Shown here: one piece after another, positions 37,099-48,800 of the stretch | How the letters are laid out: every line of letters begins with the position of its first letter | How positions within the stretch are numbered: the stretch's first letter is position 1 | From: Acanthaster planci | Lineage: Eukaryota > Echinodermata > Asteroidea > Valvatida > Acanthasteridae | Direction of reading: 5' to 3' | Assembly: GCF_001949145.1 (NCBI RefSeq) | Contig: NW_019091369.1 | Span: forward strand, 688,856 to 752,855 | DNA length: 64,000 nt | Notes under the pieces: generated by a model | What the model was told of the DNA's origin: nothing | Seen by the model: the letters and a program-made list of their open reading frames with translations, nothing else | Databases searched by the model: none | Position numbers and translations under genes: made by a program

Positions 37099-37143
37099 TG
37101 TAAATAATGTGCATATTTTGTAAATAGCAGCAGTCTGTAAATA
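37099..37143 (+). promoter_or_regulatory. Cluster of three Pumilio-type UGUAAAUA elements
   Basis: TGTAAATA occurs exactly at 37099-37106, 37119-37126 and 37136-37143, on the sense strand of the CNC 3' UTR and upstream of the first AATAAA. UGUAAAUA is the canonical Pumilio/PUF response element. Clustering suggests post-transcriptional repression, which is an inference. Confidence 0.6.
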
Positions 37144-37388
37144 TGTACAAATATTGAAGTAAGTTTGTTTGGTCCAGTTGTTCACACTACCTCTTAACGT
37201 ACTGTTTTGAATATCACAAAGAATGTTTTTTCCTGAGTTGTAATGGCGAGGTCTGTATGTGAATTTTTCCCATCCGTATCGAGAAGTTTGGCACGTAACA
37301 TTCAGCATCAGCAATGCAGACTTGTCCTCTCTTGTCTAGGATAAAATCATGCTAAGTTTTTGCATGCCGTTGCAACCAAATGGGCGTC

Positions 37389-37394
37389 AATAAA
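37389..37394 (+). terminator. Proximal polyadenylation signal of the CNC gene
   Basis: A canonical AATAAA followed by a T/G-rich stretch (TTGGTGTCATGGTTTG). A second AATAAA lies at 38057-38062. Confidence 0.5.
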
Positions 37395-38978
37395 CTATTG
37401 GTGTCATGGTTTGATATTTAATGGATACTTTGCGGGGAAAAGAGAGAAATTCAAAATGGTATGAAGCCTTATTTATTGTGAACATTTAGTCCAAACAGTT
37501 TATTATCAAAGAAAGATTTATTGTAACATACTTAGAGTACATGCCAGTAGATTTTATGGCACTTGTCTTGCAGGCTCATTTGCCATTTCTTTGTTTACAA
37601 CAAACAGCTGGATATTACAAACTGGTAGACAGCTGTATTTTATATGATTTGTAATCTTTATTGTTTGCAATGTGTAAATTCAACTCTGCATTTCATGCAA
37701 AAGGATCAAAATGATTGTGTCTTTTCAGCTTAGCTGTGTGCGTATTTGTGCTGGTAAATATTTTGTCTTTTCTGTTGGCAGTAAATTTGAAATGGAGTCT
37801 GCAATTTTGCTGGTAGCTGTCTTTGTGCTGTTCTTCCAAATAGTTCCATGTAAAGATTATTGTTTCGACTTTTTGTGCATGTACACAAAAACTTCCTTTT
37901 TTATGTTGTGCTGTAATAAGGACAATCTATTTCTGACTGACAAATGCATCGTTATCTTATAAACCACTTTAAAGAAGAAAAAAAATTATCGCTTCCCACA
38001 CTAAGATATAAAACCTGATTAATATGTGGGTTTTGTTTTGCTTCTTTGACAAGTTGAATAAAATTACCACGAAATCTCAATGCTTTGTGTGTCTGTATAT
38101 ACTCCTTGGACGTGTTTGAGTTCAAAAGCGCAGAGTTAGAAAGTTTAAGTCTCTTTTCCTGAGGGAGAAAGAAATACATTTTTGTTGAAAGACTAACAGA
38201 TCATACTGTATACCCACACCTTCCCCCTCCTATTAACAACCACCATTTTAATAGTTCTGGAAAACTACAGGGTAATGACACAGCAAGTGACCACTTACAC
38301 GATGTTCATTTACATAATGGATCCTTCAGTAATATGGTGGATAAACACTGGTACTCTGATCTTGAGGGTAGTCACACACTACCATGCAGTGATCTAATAC
38401 CAAGATGACCAAACATTATGTCTGCATTTATGAATCATCTGGGTAAAGCAACCCTGACCCCACATATCCTCAACATGACTGGTCTCTGGCAATACAAAGT
38501 AGCAACACAGTACAATCTCAGACATGGTGTCGACCGATAAGTGTGGACAATGGAACCTTGTGGTTACACTCTTACCGTAGACCACAGACCTGACCTCAAG
38601 TGAGGACAGGCAATGTCCTCAAAGCTTCTGGCACAACTGGATGCCATGTGTCCTCACAACTCCTCTGAAATTTGACTGGCCTGCTTCCCATGCATGTGGA
38701 CGGAGGGAATCCATATTTCTACAAAAAATATCTACTTCTCCGCTGATACTTGTCAAAGTCCCCACGATGGGATATCGCACCAAAGGTTCACCACCACAAG
38801 TTATAACTATTTAGCAAAAACTGTTCTCACACCCAAGTTTTGAGAGACACCTTGTAGCTGTGTTCGGATTTCTCTTGTACAAATCAGGCTGGTACCCATG
38901 CAATCACAGTCCAGTTTCAAAGCCCTTCTTACCACGAATGAAAAAGGACCATACATGTATGCTTTTCGCTATTTACAC

Positions 38979-39176
38979 GCTGCCGCCATAGGCATGGAGA
39001 GCCTTGAACTGGCAACTTGTACAATCGCTTCAGAATTGTTTTATCCAATTGCATGGTAGAAGAACTAACTCGGCATGCACAAAATTACATAAGCAACATG
39101 CACAGGAATCAGTGAACCAGTTATTTTTATTGTGTAAACCTGCCAGATCGAGGCTCTGCATGCCTATGGTGGCAGC
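38979..39176. mobile_element. Inverted-repeat element of about 200 bp
   Basis: The left arm GCTGCCGCCATAGGCATGGA and the right arm read in reverse, GCTGCCACCATAGGCATGCA, continue to match through GAGCCT, CTGGCA and ACAAT with gaps, giving arms of about 50 nt. No coding capacity. A MITE is likely, or a DNA palindrome of other origin. Confidence 0.65.
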
Positions 39177-41864
39177 ATGCAAAGAGCAAGTAGCAGAAGA
39201 ACCAGCTCCAACCGCATATTTCTAGGGCATAAGAATGACTGTCTTACATACATCCCATAATGCTTTTGGGTATAGGGGCTTCATGCAGAGTTCCAATGCT
39301 ATACGTACAGCGTAGAACTGCAGACCATTACTGCAGACTTGTAATTAAGGCATCCTAAAATGAAATTGGACGAGGATATAATGATACATCCATTAACACT
39401 GAGTGACTGGTAATAAGTCTTACCCTACGTATTAATTAAGAAAATGATGGATCAAGTCGCATCTCCACCCCAACACTTCCTGAATAATAACAGACAAGTG
39501 AGGAAGCCCTCTAGAGCAGCACACATGAATGGCATGATTAATCATTATATGCATACTACCTGTGCACATTCCAGTCCATCACGAAGTAGACAAACGTGCA
39601 CAAGATAACTTTGACCAAAAAAACTGTGATCCAATCATAAGCGTAATGAACTCAGAATTATTGCACATATATGCCACGTTCATGAATAATTCATATCGAT
39701 GAGACATGCCGCTCAAGACTTCCTCCGTCCACTCTCGGGAAAGCAGCATAAATCAAATCCGTTACTACAGTACTAGTTCGCAGTTCTCTCGGAACAAAAA
39801 CTTTGTTCAGGATAAATAATATATTTCAAATAAATGTTCAGTACAAATGAATGACGATGATGATATGCACAAAAATATTAAAAAAATATGATAAAATCAC
39901 AACAGACTTTTATTGCTTTTCATTAAACTGTTAAAAATGTTTTCAAATCGGTGATAATTAAGAAAAACTGAATAAATTCAATTCTTACATAACAATTACA
40001 CCCGAGTATCAAATGCTGCAAATATCCTCATACGTGTTGGAGGCAAGCATAAACTTCAGACATCATGCCCTGAACATCTGTATGGTCAAATTTCTTTTTG
40101 GTGAACATGTTGAAGCAGGAATTTTGTTATTGCAACACAAACCGGCAACAGGGGTGACAAAATGCCTATTTTACCAAGCTTGACATACATGCCAAGGGTA
40201 ATCGATGTTTGTGTGCACAGTCTCTTTTTTATTGCAAGGTATGACAGCTCCCCCCACACAAATTTATTTTTAAAAAATTAACAAAAATTCAGCACTTAAG
40301 AAGTGCCTACATGGGTCACTGCTTCAGTCTGTAGATGGATTCGCTATTTGGTCATCTCGGACACCCTGGCATATATCTCTGCACTTCAGTACATGGCGAT
40401 CTCCAAAGTGAGCCTCACTTTCTTTGCCATACTTCCTTTACTGAAAACCAGTGGCTAACTTTAGATTCACAGCAAAATGCCAGAGAGGTTCATTCCCATA
40501 GCAACACCATTTTAAATATTTGGCAAACCAAGAGACGGGCCAGGACACTTCAAATATGCCAATCTGTTATCCGGGCTACTTACTCTTGTAAACGGAAGTA
40601 GGGTAAATCATAGAGGAGGGACACAGGAGTTGCAACTCAGGCACTTCAAAGCGTCCAATGATGGTCCCTGCCCAATCAGACGAATAATAGAAAACATTCC
40701 AAAACTGCCTGATTACTGCCTGCATCTTAGCCGGACAAGTGGGGCCAGTAATATCCTGGCAATACTTGTAGTGTTTTGCTTGCAATTGAATACAAATTAT
40801 TGATGTGGCCAGGAAATAGAGAAACATCCCTGATATTAGACCTACTTTTGCCATCGTAAATAAGCTATTAAAATTTTGATACACTGTTCCATTATGCAAT
40901 GTTTGTAAGTTTATTCTCCTCCGTCCAATACATCAGTGTTCAAAGAATTGTTATGAATTTGGCTAAGACTGGCCAACAAAATGTCCACTACTACTGGAAA
41001 GCTGACTTCGTTAGGAACAAAATGTGCTATTTCATCACAGGGAGTGATCATGAAATCTCATAAAATACATTTTTGTACAAATGCCATAATAAAAACAATT
41101 CAAACAAAACAGAAAATCTTGTAAACAAAATTGCGGTGGTGATCAAAGGGGTTTTGTGGTTGTGAAACTGATGGTGCATAGCAAGCATTCGCTGTGCTCT
41201 GGCTATGCACACACCTGGCATGCCAGAAAGGGGTAATTGGCCAGATGTTACAGCCCGGGCAGTTCAAACTCCTTCCGTGTCCTTCCTCTATGGGTTAAGC
41301 TTTGTTTGCATGTGTGCTTTCCTATGGGAATCAATGGTGATGGAAGACAGGGAAGGTAGGCCAGGGAGCATGCCCCCCCCCACACTTTTGGCAGGCCATA
41401 TAATAGGGTGGAGCTTAATGGATTGGTCTATTAATGTCCGATACCCAACTCTGAAAACGGTTCCCTTGCTACTGATGGGAAACAGGTGGGGAGGAGAGAT
41501 AAGAATTAAGGATGGCACCATCAGTACATGAATGTAATGCCATTCGTCCCATTGTATTTCCACCTGTTGAAATAAATATGTCCCCCGCTCTTTTTAAACT
41601 TTAGATCCTCCTTTTTACCTTTTTTTCGCTCTTCCACCCTGGGTTTCTTAAAGACAGAGGGCTGCACTGCACAATGAGTTGCTCACCTATTCAGGGTTCT
41701 CAAAGAAATCTGTAACCACATTCAATGACTTTTCCAGAACTTTCAAGGATTAAATGTGACAATTCTTCCATGAGGTTTAGCGCCATTTTACATGTATAAA
41801 CTGGGAGACTGCCATGGCCACTACTAAGAGCCCTGAGCTGCACAAAGAGAGGGCGCAATTTTAC

Positions 41865-41937
41865 TAGCAACAGCAGCTGCTTTGGTCCCTAGCAACAGCA
41901 GCTGCTTTGGTCCCTAGCAACAGCAGCTGCTTTGGTC
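41865..41937 (+). repeat. Three tandem copies of a 25-bp unit
   Basis: The unit TAGCAACAGCAGCTGCTTTG plus GTCCC is repeated at 41865, 41890 and 41915, the last copy truncated by two bases. Each unit contains the palindrome AGCAGCTGCT. The copies are nearly identical, so the triplication is recent. Confidence 0.9.
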
Positions 41938-42655
41938 AGAACTGCACTTCGCTGGTTCACAAATAGCTATGAAATGCACGCATTACGGGTGCATTGCCGC
42001 CAGCAAATGAACACTCCCAACCAACATGGCTCATTTCAATCCATGAGGGGGTGCTTCTGCTCAACGCAGATAGTTTCACAAGGATAGACCCAATAACTGT
42101 CTCGCTATTCTATTATCTCCTCAAAAGCTGCCCACCAAAATTAATTGTCGCATGACCATGATTTCCACGACTTTTCCACAACTGTTTTTCTTCCTTGACT
42201 TTTCCGTACCTTTCTAGAATAACTTTTCCAGGATCTTCCATGACCACGGGAACCCTCCTATCACTTCAGGAATTCTCCTCAAATACTTCATCGTAAAATG
42301 AAGCAGCAAATATTTTTCCTAAATCTTGACCGTTTCGTTTGATAAAGAAGACATATTTCTAAGTCAAGGCACCGGCGAAATTGCATAGAAGTTTCTACAT
42401 TAAACCTTGTTGCAACAACACAGTAAACTTTCATATCTTCACTGTCAATAAAATATGTATAATCTTCAAATATATAACAAAGAGAAAATTTTTCATAGGT
42501 CTCAATTGATTTTTGGGAAGCTAATTTTGAAAATGAAAGTTTACACTACGCACAGCAAAGAGGAAAGAAAGGGCTGTTTAAAAAAGGGTGCATGTTAAAT
42601 AAATAAAACTGTTCCATTAAAAACAAATAAGGTGACAGCATTGCATTTCAAAATA

Positions 42656-42803
42656 TCACTCTGTTTCCATGTCACTGTCACTTGTCATTCTGCCACTGCC
42701 ATCGTCACTGGAATCAAGGGTCAAAAGTGACAGGTCATCTTCATAGGCTGATGACTCAGCTCGGCTCACGTGATCTTCATCACCCAGAACAAATTGGGCA
42801 AAT
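42656..42803 (-). CDS. NEMP1-like: NEMP coding exon 8: acidic C-terminus
   Basis: Starts after CCGCCCCAG and ends in TGA at 42658-42656. It encodes the final 48 residues, [16 protein letters not shown] onward, rich in Ser and Asp and ending in SDSDMETE. The last intron (42804-49837) is 7 kb and holds an assembly gap and two transposons. Confidence 0.9.
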
Positions 42804-45800
42804 CTGGGGCGGAGGGGAAGACAAAAAGAATAAGATTATAGGGTTCGATTCCCTGGTGCTACAATGTCTAGCAATAGTCAGGGAAAGCACTGTGAGGTTG
42901 GGTGCTCATTTATGACGGAATATAAATGCGAGTGATTTCATCATGACTTTGTGGAGACGGGCCATGGTACACGTGGAATTCACCACTGGTTTCATAAAAT
43001 ACTGATGGCAGATGGGGGGCATCCCTCCGCGTTTCTGCAGGTCCTACATATAAAGTGGGGTTTACTAGACATGCTAGAGCTACCTATTATGGCTGATGCC
43101 CGACGGTCTTACAACTCTCCCCCCCCCTCTGAAAATCATTCTGCCATTGTACTCATGAAACAATAAGAAAGCCTGTACAATGTTTCTGTCTTATCGATAT
43201 GTATTTGCCACTGTACATACATTTTATACTCGTCAGGGGAAACTGTCAGTTTGTTGGATCCCGGAACCAGACTCATTCAAACATAACGGTTCATGCATCC
43301 ATGAGTGACTGAAAACAAAACTGATATGACATGACATATATATGTACTGCAATACAGTACAAAAGCTATGCTGCTATACATCTACACAGTGACCAAAAAC
43401 TCACAATGAGGCTGAGTTCGGGCGGCTTGTTCCCGTATGTTCACGAACAGCTCGATTTGTTGTTCGTGGGTCGGCCGCTCAAACGCCGGGAACAAAAAAC
43501 CGGTTATTACAAGCAACATGCAACATGGCGGCGTCCATGTACGTTATTCGAGAGTTAAGGTTTAGATGGGCTGAATTCTTTTCTATACAAACAGGAACAT
43601 TCATTTCTGTGTTTCGGAAAATAATTAATGTTAATTTTGCAAAACTTCCCATTGTCCACATGGTCTATGGCTTTGGAAGCCATCTCTTTACTTTTTGCAG
43701 CTGTTCAAAAATCAAAANNNNNNNNNNNNNNNNNNNNNNNNNNNNNNNNNNNNNNNNNNNNNNNNNNNNNNNNNNNNNNNNNNNNNNNNNNNNNNNNNNN
43801 NNNNNNNNNNNNNNNNNNNNNNNNNNNNNNNNNNNNNNNNNNNNNNNNNNNNNNNNNNNNNNNNNNNNNNNNNNNNNNNNNNNNNNNNNNNNNNNNNNNN
43901 NNNNNNNNNNNNNNNNNNNNNNNNNNNNNNNNNNNNNNNNNNNNNNNNNNNNNNNNNNNNNNNNNNNNNNNNNNNNNNNNNNNNNNNNNNNNNNNNNNNN
44001 NNNNNNNNNNNNNNNNNNNNNNNNNNNNNNNNNNNNNNNNNNNNNNNNNNNNNNNNNNNNNNNNNNNNNNNNNNNNNNNNNNNNNNNNNNNNNNNNNNNN
44101 NNNNNNNNNNNNNNNNNNNNNNNNNNNNNNNNNNNNNNNNNNNNNNNNNNNNNNNNNNNNNNNNNAACAAAAGTACAAAAGCAACAGAGGAAGACATGAA
44201 ACTACATGTAGGACAGCACAAAAAGAGAAGTTGCAAGTTGCTTTGTTTTGTATTCTGTGGTAGTTTTTCCCCTTCCATTTACGCTTTGCCATGATGTACA
44301 CATAAAATGGAAGAAAAAAAAAAGAAATCAATTTATTTGAGGAAAAGGATGCATGCCTACCTTTAAAGTAAGGCAAAAATGCTTATGGTGAAAAAGGACT
44401 GGACTTTTTAAAAAATTGAACAAATTATTTAAGTCAACAACGAGTCTTGGGGGTACATGTAAAATGAATGGACCATGCAACCTGTATATCATGAAAACAT
44501 TTCAACACATCCAGTAACTTTGGCCTTTGAGTCATCGCTCAATTATGAGTTTCGAGTCACAATGAATTCACAGGGCTTAGCATTGTCCCCCAAATCTTTC
44601 CACTTGTGTGCTTATTCTTTTGAATAACTACACTGGTTATGAAGATTTGAATATATTGAGGTCATTTGTTACTCAAGAGCGGTTCCTCGCGAACAATTGT
44701 TGTTTACTGTACATGATAGTGCTTGAGCCGTCTCGCGAGCACCTGCGAGATCTCATTCATACTTGTGGGTGTCCATAAGCGCTAGTTTTCCCCACAAAAT
44801 TTTCAAGGAGATAGAAGGGTCTATCGGTAAGGTGTGAACGCGTACGAGTGCGAGAGGTACTTCAATAGGGCTGAGTCAATTTGAATAACTCACTATTCGA
44901 ATATTCAATTGAATATCGTACCGATCGGCAGATTGTTGATGAACAAACCATATACAAAATCAGTTGCAATAACGCACACAATTGTACATTATAATCATTA
45001 TAATAGCTTCTCATATCTAGGAATATCTCCAGCCATGATTTCGCAAGATTTAAGAGATGAACAAGACTGCTTGCCCAGTTGAAAATTCCTACTCCTTTTA
45101 AATCTTTTAATGAATAATTTACTTTTTTAATTGTTGATAGATTTCTGTCGCTTTTATTCAAATCTGCTTGAAACGAGCCTCCGCAGTGCATTTTTTTCTC
45201 ATTTAAAGCAAAGAAAATGTTCCCTTCCTTCTCATGAATTTTGCATTGGAATATTCAAATTCGGAAAGAAACAAATTTAAATATTTGATAATCGATCAAA
45301 TATTTGGTTATTCATCACAGCCCTATACTTCAATTTAACAGAAGTGTGGTTCATTCGACTGTCTTCAGCAAATTGGTCCAGAGACAATATCAAGGAACAT
45401 TTCCAGCAGCCATTTGAAAAACTTGCATGTACATGTGAACGAAATCATGAGATTTCAGGCATATCAATGACTCCGGATGCCGCAAATGTGCCAAAAAGCT
45501 TCAATGCCAACCACACATCGCGTACACTACACATGTGCACGGTAGATTTCAGATAATAGACACAAACCGAAAAAGTTGGATGTGGGGGGGGAAAAAGGAC
45601 ACAAGTGAACCAGGGAATAGTGCATTCATCAGACACGAGTGACAGGCCCCACTGTGGGATTACAGAACGAAAGGTTGACAACTCATGCTCAGTATCCATA
45701 GGTCTTGAATCTAATGCAAGCATGGCTTGGAGGGAATGACAGATGGGTATCAAGCGCGTCAGATGTAGGACACATCAACTCAGACATCGGAAAAGGGGAT

Positions 45801-48800
45801 GATAAGGCGAGCCATGGATTAAAGTCGCTGTCTCTCGGTCTCTGAGTCTGTTTTCAACAGGACCTTTTCGTCGGGTGACTCTGCAAGGGATGAACGTAAC
45901 AAATTACTATTTGGGCAACCCATGCTTTCCGCATGAAGTATTTACAACGTTTCACACAGTGCACTATTTTGAGCAAATTTGTTAGCGCACATTTGGAATG
46001 CTTACAATGTGAAATAGATGATGGATAAAAACCTGTTTACACATGTGATAAAAAAAGTAGAAAATAATCAACCACAGTAGATTCATACAGGACATATATA
46101 GGACATATATATTCATATAGAGCAGACAAATCGTGAAATTAAAAGACACCGTCCATTCCGGCCAATCAGCAGTCCTGTTAGGTATGACATCATGGACTGA
46201 CTGGCATGGTCAAGTGCTCCCCCTCATGCCTTGTGGCATGTTACTGTTTGTTACGGATAGTCAGTATTCAACATACATTTAATGATCTGCATACTGAGCA
46301 GGCTTCCACCTCATGCGTAAATTTTACATGCTACTCTGTGGACAATGCTTTCTGGTACCACCTAGTCGTGTCAATGGGCCCTACTTCGATAAAAATTATG
46401 TTCTTTAACCCACACAGCAACTTCAAATAGATCAGACTGATCAGAGTCAAAGTCGACACCCACTTCCCTTGTGGTTCCATTCCCAGTAGCACGTGCCACA
46501 CCCCATCCACCCACCAACGCTTCAAATCAGCCTCGGGTGACTCAAACATCTAAATCGACTCAGGACTTCCCATGCCAACCAAGAGAAACTTCTCTGCCCA
46601 GGAATCAATTTCCAGTTACTCACCCAAGGCTAATTTTCACTTGTGATCTGCGGTAGTGACTCATTAATAATGCAAGGTCGTAAAGTGATCTTTTACGGCC
46701 CAAACTTTATTGCTAGGAGAGTTTTCAAAGACAAATCAAACAGCTTGCACGTCATGCGATGCTTGCCCTTCCAAGAATTGTCCAGCCCTAAGAACAGATC
46801 CATGTTCAGAATTTTCCACATTTAGAATCAACTCCCACATATCTACAATCAGCACAAAAAAGTGTATGTTTCTCTTTTTAGAACGCTGGGTCAAGGCCAA
46901 CCAAGCTTAGTTCTCATCAAAAAGTCAAACTGGCTAAAGTATCATTCAATTAATCAACTGTGTGGTTAAGGGAGTGCGCCTCTTTTATAACCCCTACAAT
47001 AAATCAGCGTGGTATTGAGACCACCTACATGTAAAAACCACCACTAAACCCCAGATGACGATCACAAGCCCAACACAAGACCTGTAGTCTGAATTCATGT
47101 AACAGCTACACTCCTCTGTTACTCGTCTGGTGCCCTGTCTTGTGACTGGTTGCATGTCTGGTCTTGGTTACTAGTGCTGCAGCCGCACCTCTGCACCGAA
47201 CCAAAAATCATTGAACATGGCACTTTTGAACCGAACCGAACTGAACTGGCCGGTTCGAACGTTTGGCTTTAATATGGCTTGGCATTGATAGCGCACAGAA
47301 TGTGTGCAAGAAAACTTGACAAAAAAGCAAACATGACGAAAAATGGATAACGAGTTATGCCGCACCGGCATGTGTAAACTTACGGTGGCCTCACATCACA
47401 AGATGGTTGTAAAAAGCATGTGGTGAGAATTCACTAATAATAAACCGAGAACACGCAACATATGGCATTTCTGCTGCACAACAATTCTAAATTCTCACTA
47501 CATCCAATTGTTCTTATGTATATTTAGATTTAACATTATGTTTGACAATCTCTGATAGCCACGCCCTTACATTTCATGTAGGCCAATGATGTCATAAATG
47601 GCCGTGCAAAACGAATTTTGATTGGGCGCAGATCACAGTTGGACTCGTGCTCAATCGAAGGCAACTCCGGAGGGGAAACTGATTTTGTCAGGCGAGGCCA
47701 GTGCAGCGATCCAGCGCATGACAAGATTTGGTTCGAGCAGAGGCCTAATTTGCCTTTCATTTGATCATGTTTGATCAAAGTTGTAGTGTGAATGCATTGT
47801 AATGGAATTTTGCCAGATCTCTAGGTTGTTCGCAAATCTCCAATAACAAAATCGCCCCTTTGACCATGAGGGCGCCGTCCTGGGAAAGAATGCTGAGGGT
47901 TCTTCCAATACATCAAAAGCCATAGTTTGGTAGTTGAATCTGTTTCGTGAAAAATAACCAAAACACAATTTGCTGGAAATCTAATTTTATCTTGTATCCT
48001 GTACTGGAGGAAACTCCCATTTGAGCATGCTGTTTTGGTTTTTTTCTGTTTTCACATATCCTACGATCGTTTCGTTGAGTCAAGCGTTGTCCAAACACAA
48101 CTGCTTTTGGTCTGTAAAACACCGGCCAGAAACTGTCACACCTCCGACAGTAACTTTCTGGGAAATTTTAACTCCTAAACAAATTTTGGGAAACACTTTG
48201 GTAAAAATTATGTTCACATCGACGCTGCTCATGGATGGGGATGGAGAGGAGGCTCATTGCTTGTATAAAATATTTTATACAAAGAAGTACAGGTACTATA
48301 CACGGCACATTTGTAGTGAGCTCTTCGACATCTCAATGTGCATTGTACATGTAAATGCATGTACATGACTACACGTGTGTACATGTCTGAACCCGAACTG
48401 AAGTTTGGCAAAAAATTCCAAACCATGTCCGAACCGAACCGAACACTGGCACCTACATGTACTTGCAGCACTATCGATGACAACACCTATGTCAGAACGT
48501 ACATTACATATACAGGGTGTCCCCGGAAAAACCAAACCCTGAGGAAAGGAGTTAATATGGGGGTTCAGTCCAGGACAAGTATGACAGAGGAAAACCTCAT
48601 TCACTGGTTTATCCAAAGTGTTACAACTGAGTTCGGATGCCCCATTTTCAAGACAGTGGCGTTCAGTCATGCATGACAGGAGAGACATCATCAAGGTATC
48701 ATTAGAAAGAATACTGCTTCTACTTTTCGGAGATCCTTTTACATTATAATCATATCTCATGGTTTGGGCATATCAACTCCTTTCCTCAGGGTTTGGTTTT

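Larger units (their letters stand above)
36669..38080 (+). other. 3' untranslated region of the CNC gene (end uncertain)
   Basis: AT-rich sequence following the stop codon. AATAAA signals occur at 37389-37394 and 38057-38062, so transcripts of about 0.75 kb or 1.4 kb of 3' UTR are possible. Three UGUAAAUA motifs lie between 37099 and 37143. Confidence 0.55.
38081..42655. other. Convergent region between the CNC and NEMP genes
   Basis: This holds the 3' UTR of NEMP (extent unknown) and intergenic DNA. Minus-strand AATAAA signals (TTTATT on the plus strand) occur at about 40264 and 39909. A long inverted repeat lies at 38979-39176 and a 25-bp triplicate at 41865-41937. A minus-strand frame from 40854 down to 40576 begins with a hydrophobic signal-like stretch but has no recognised family. 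Nothing else is supported. Confidence 0.45.

Noticed and set aside
43525-44376. Long frames across the N run
   Set aside because: They are open only because undetermined bases contain no stops.
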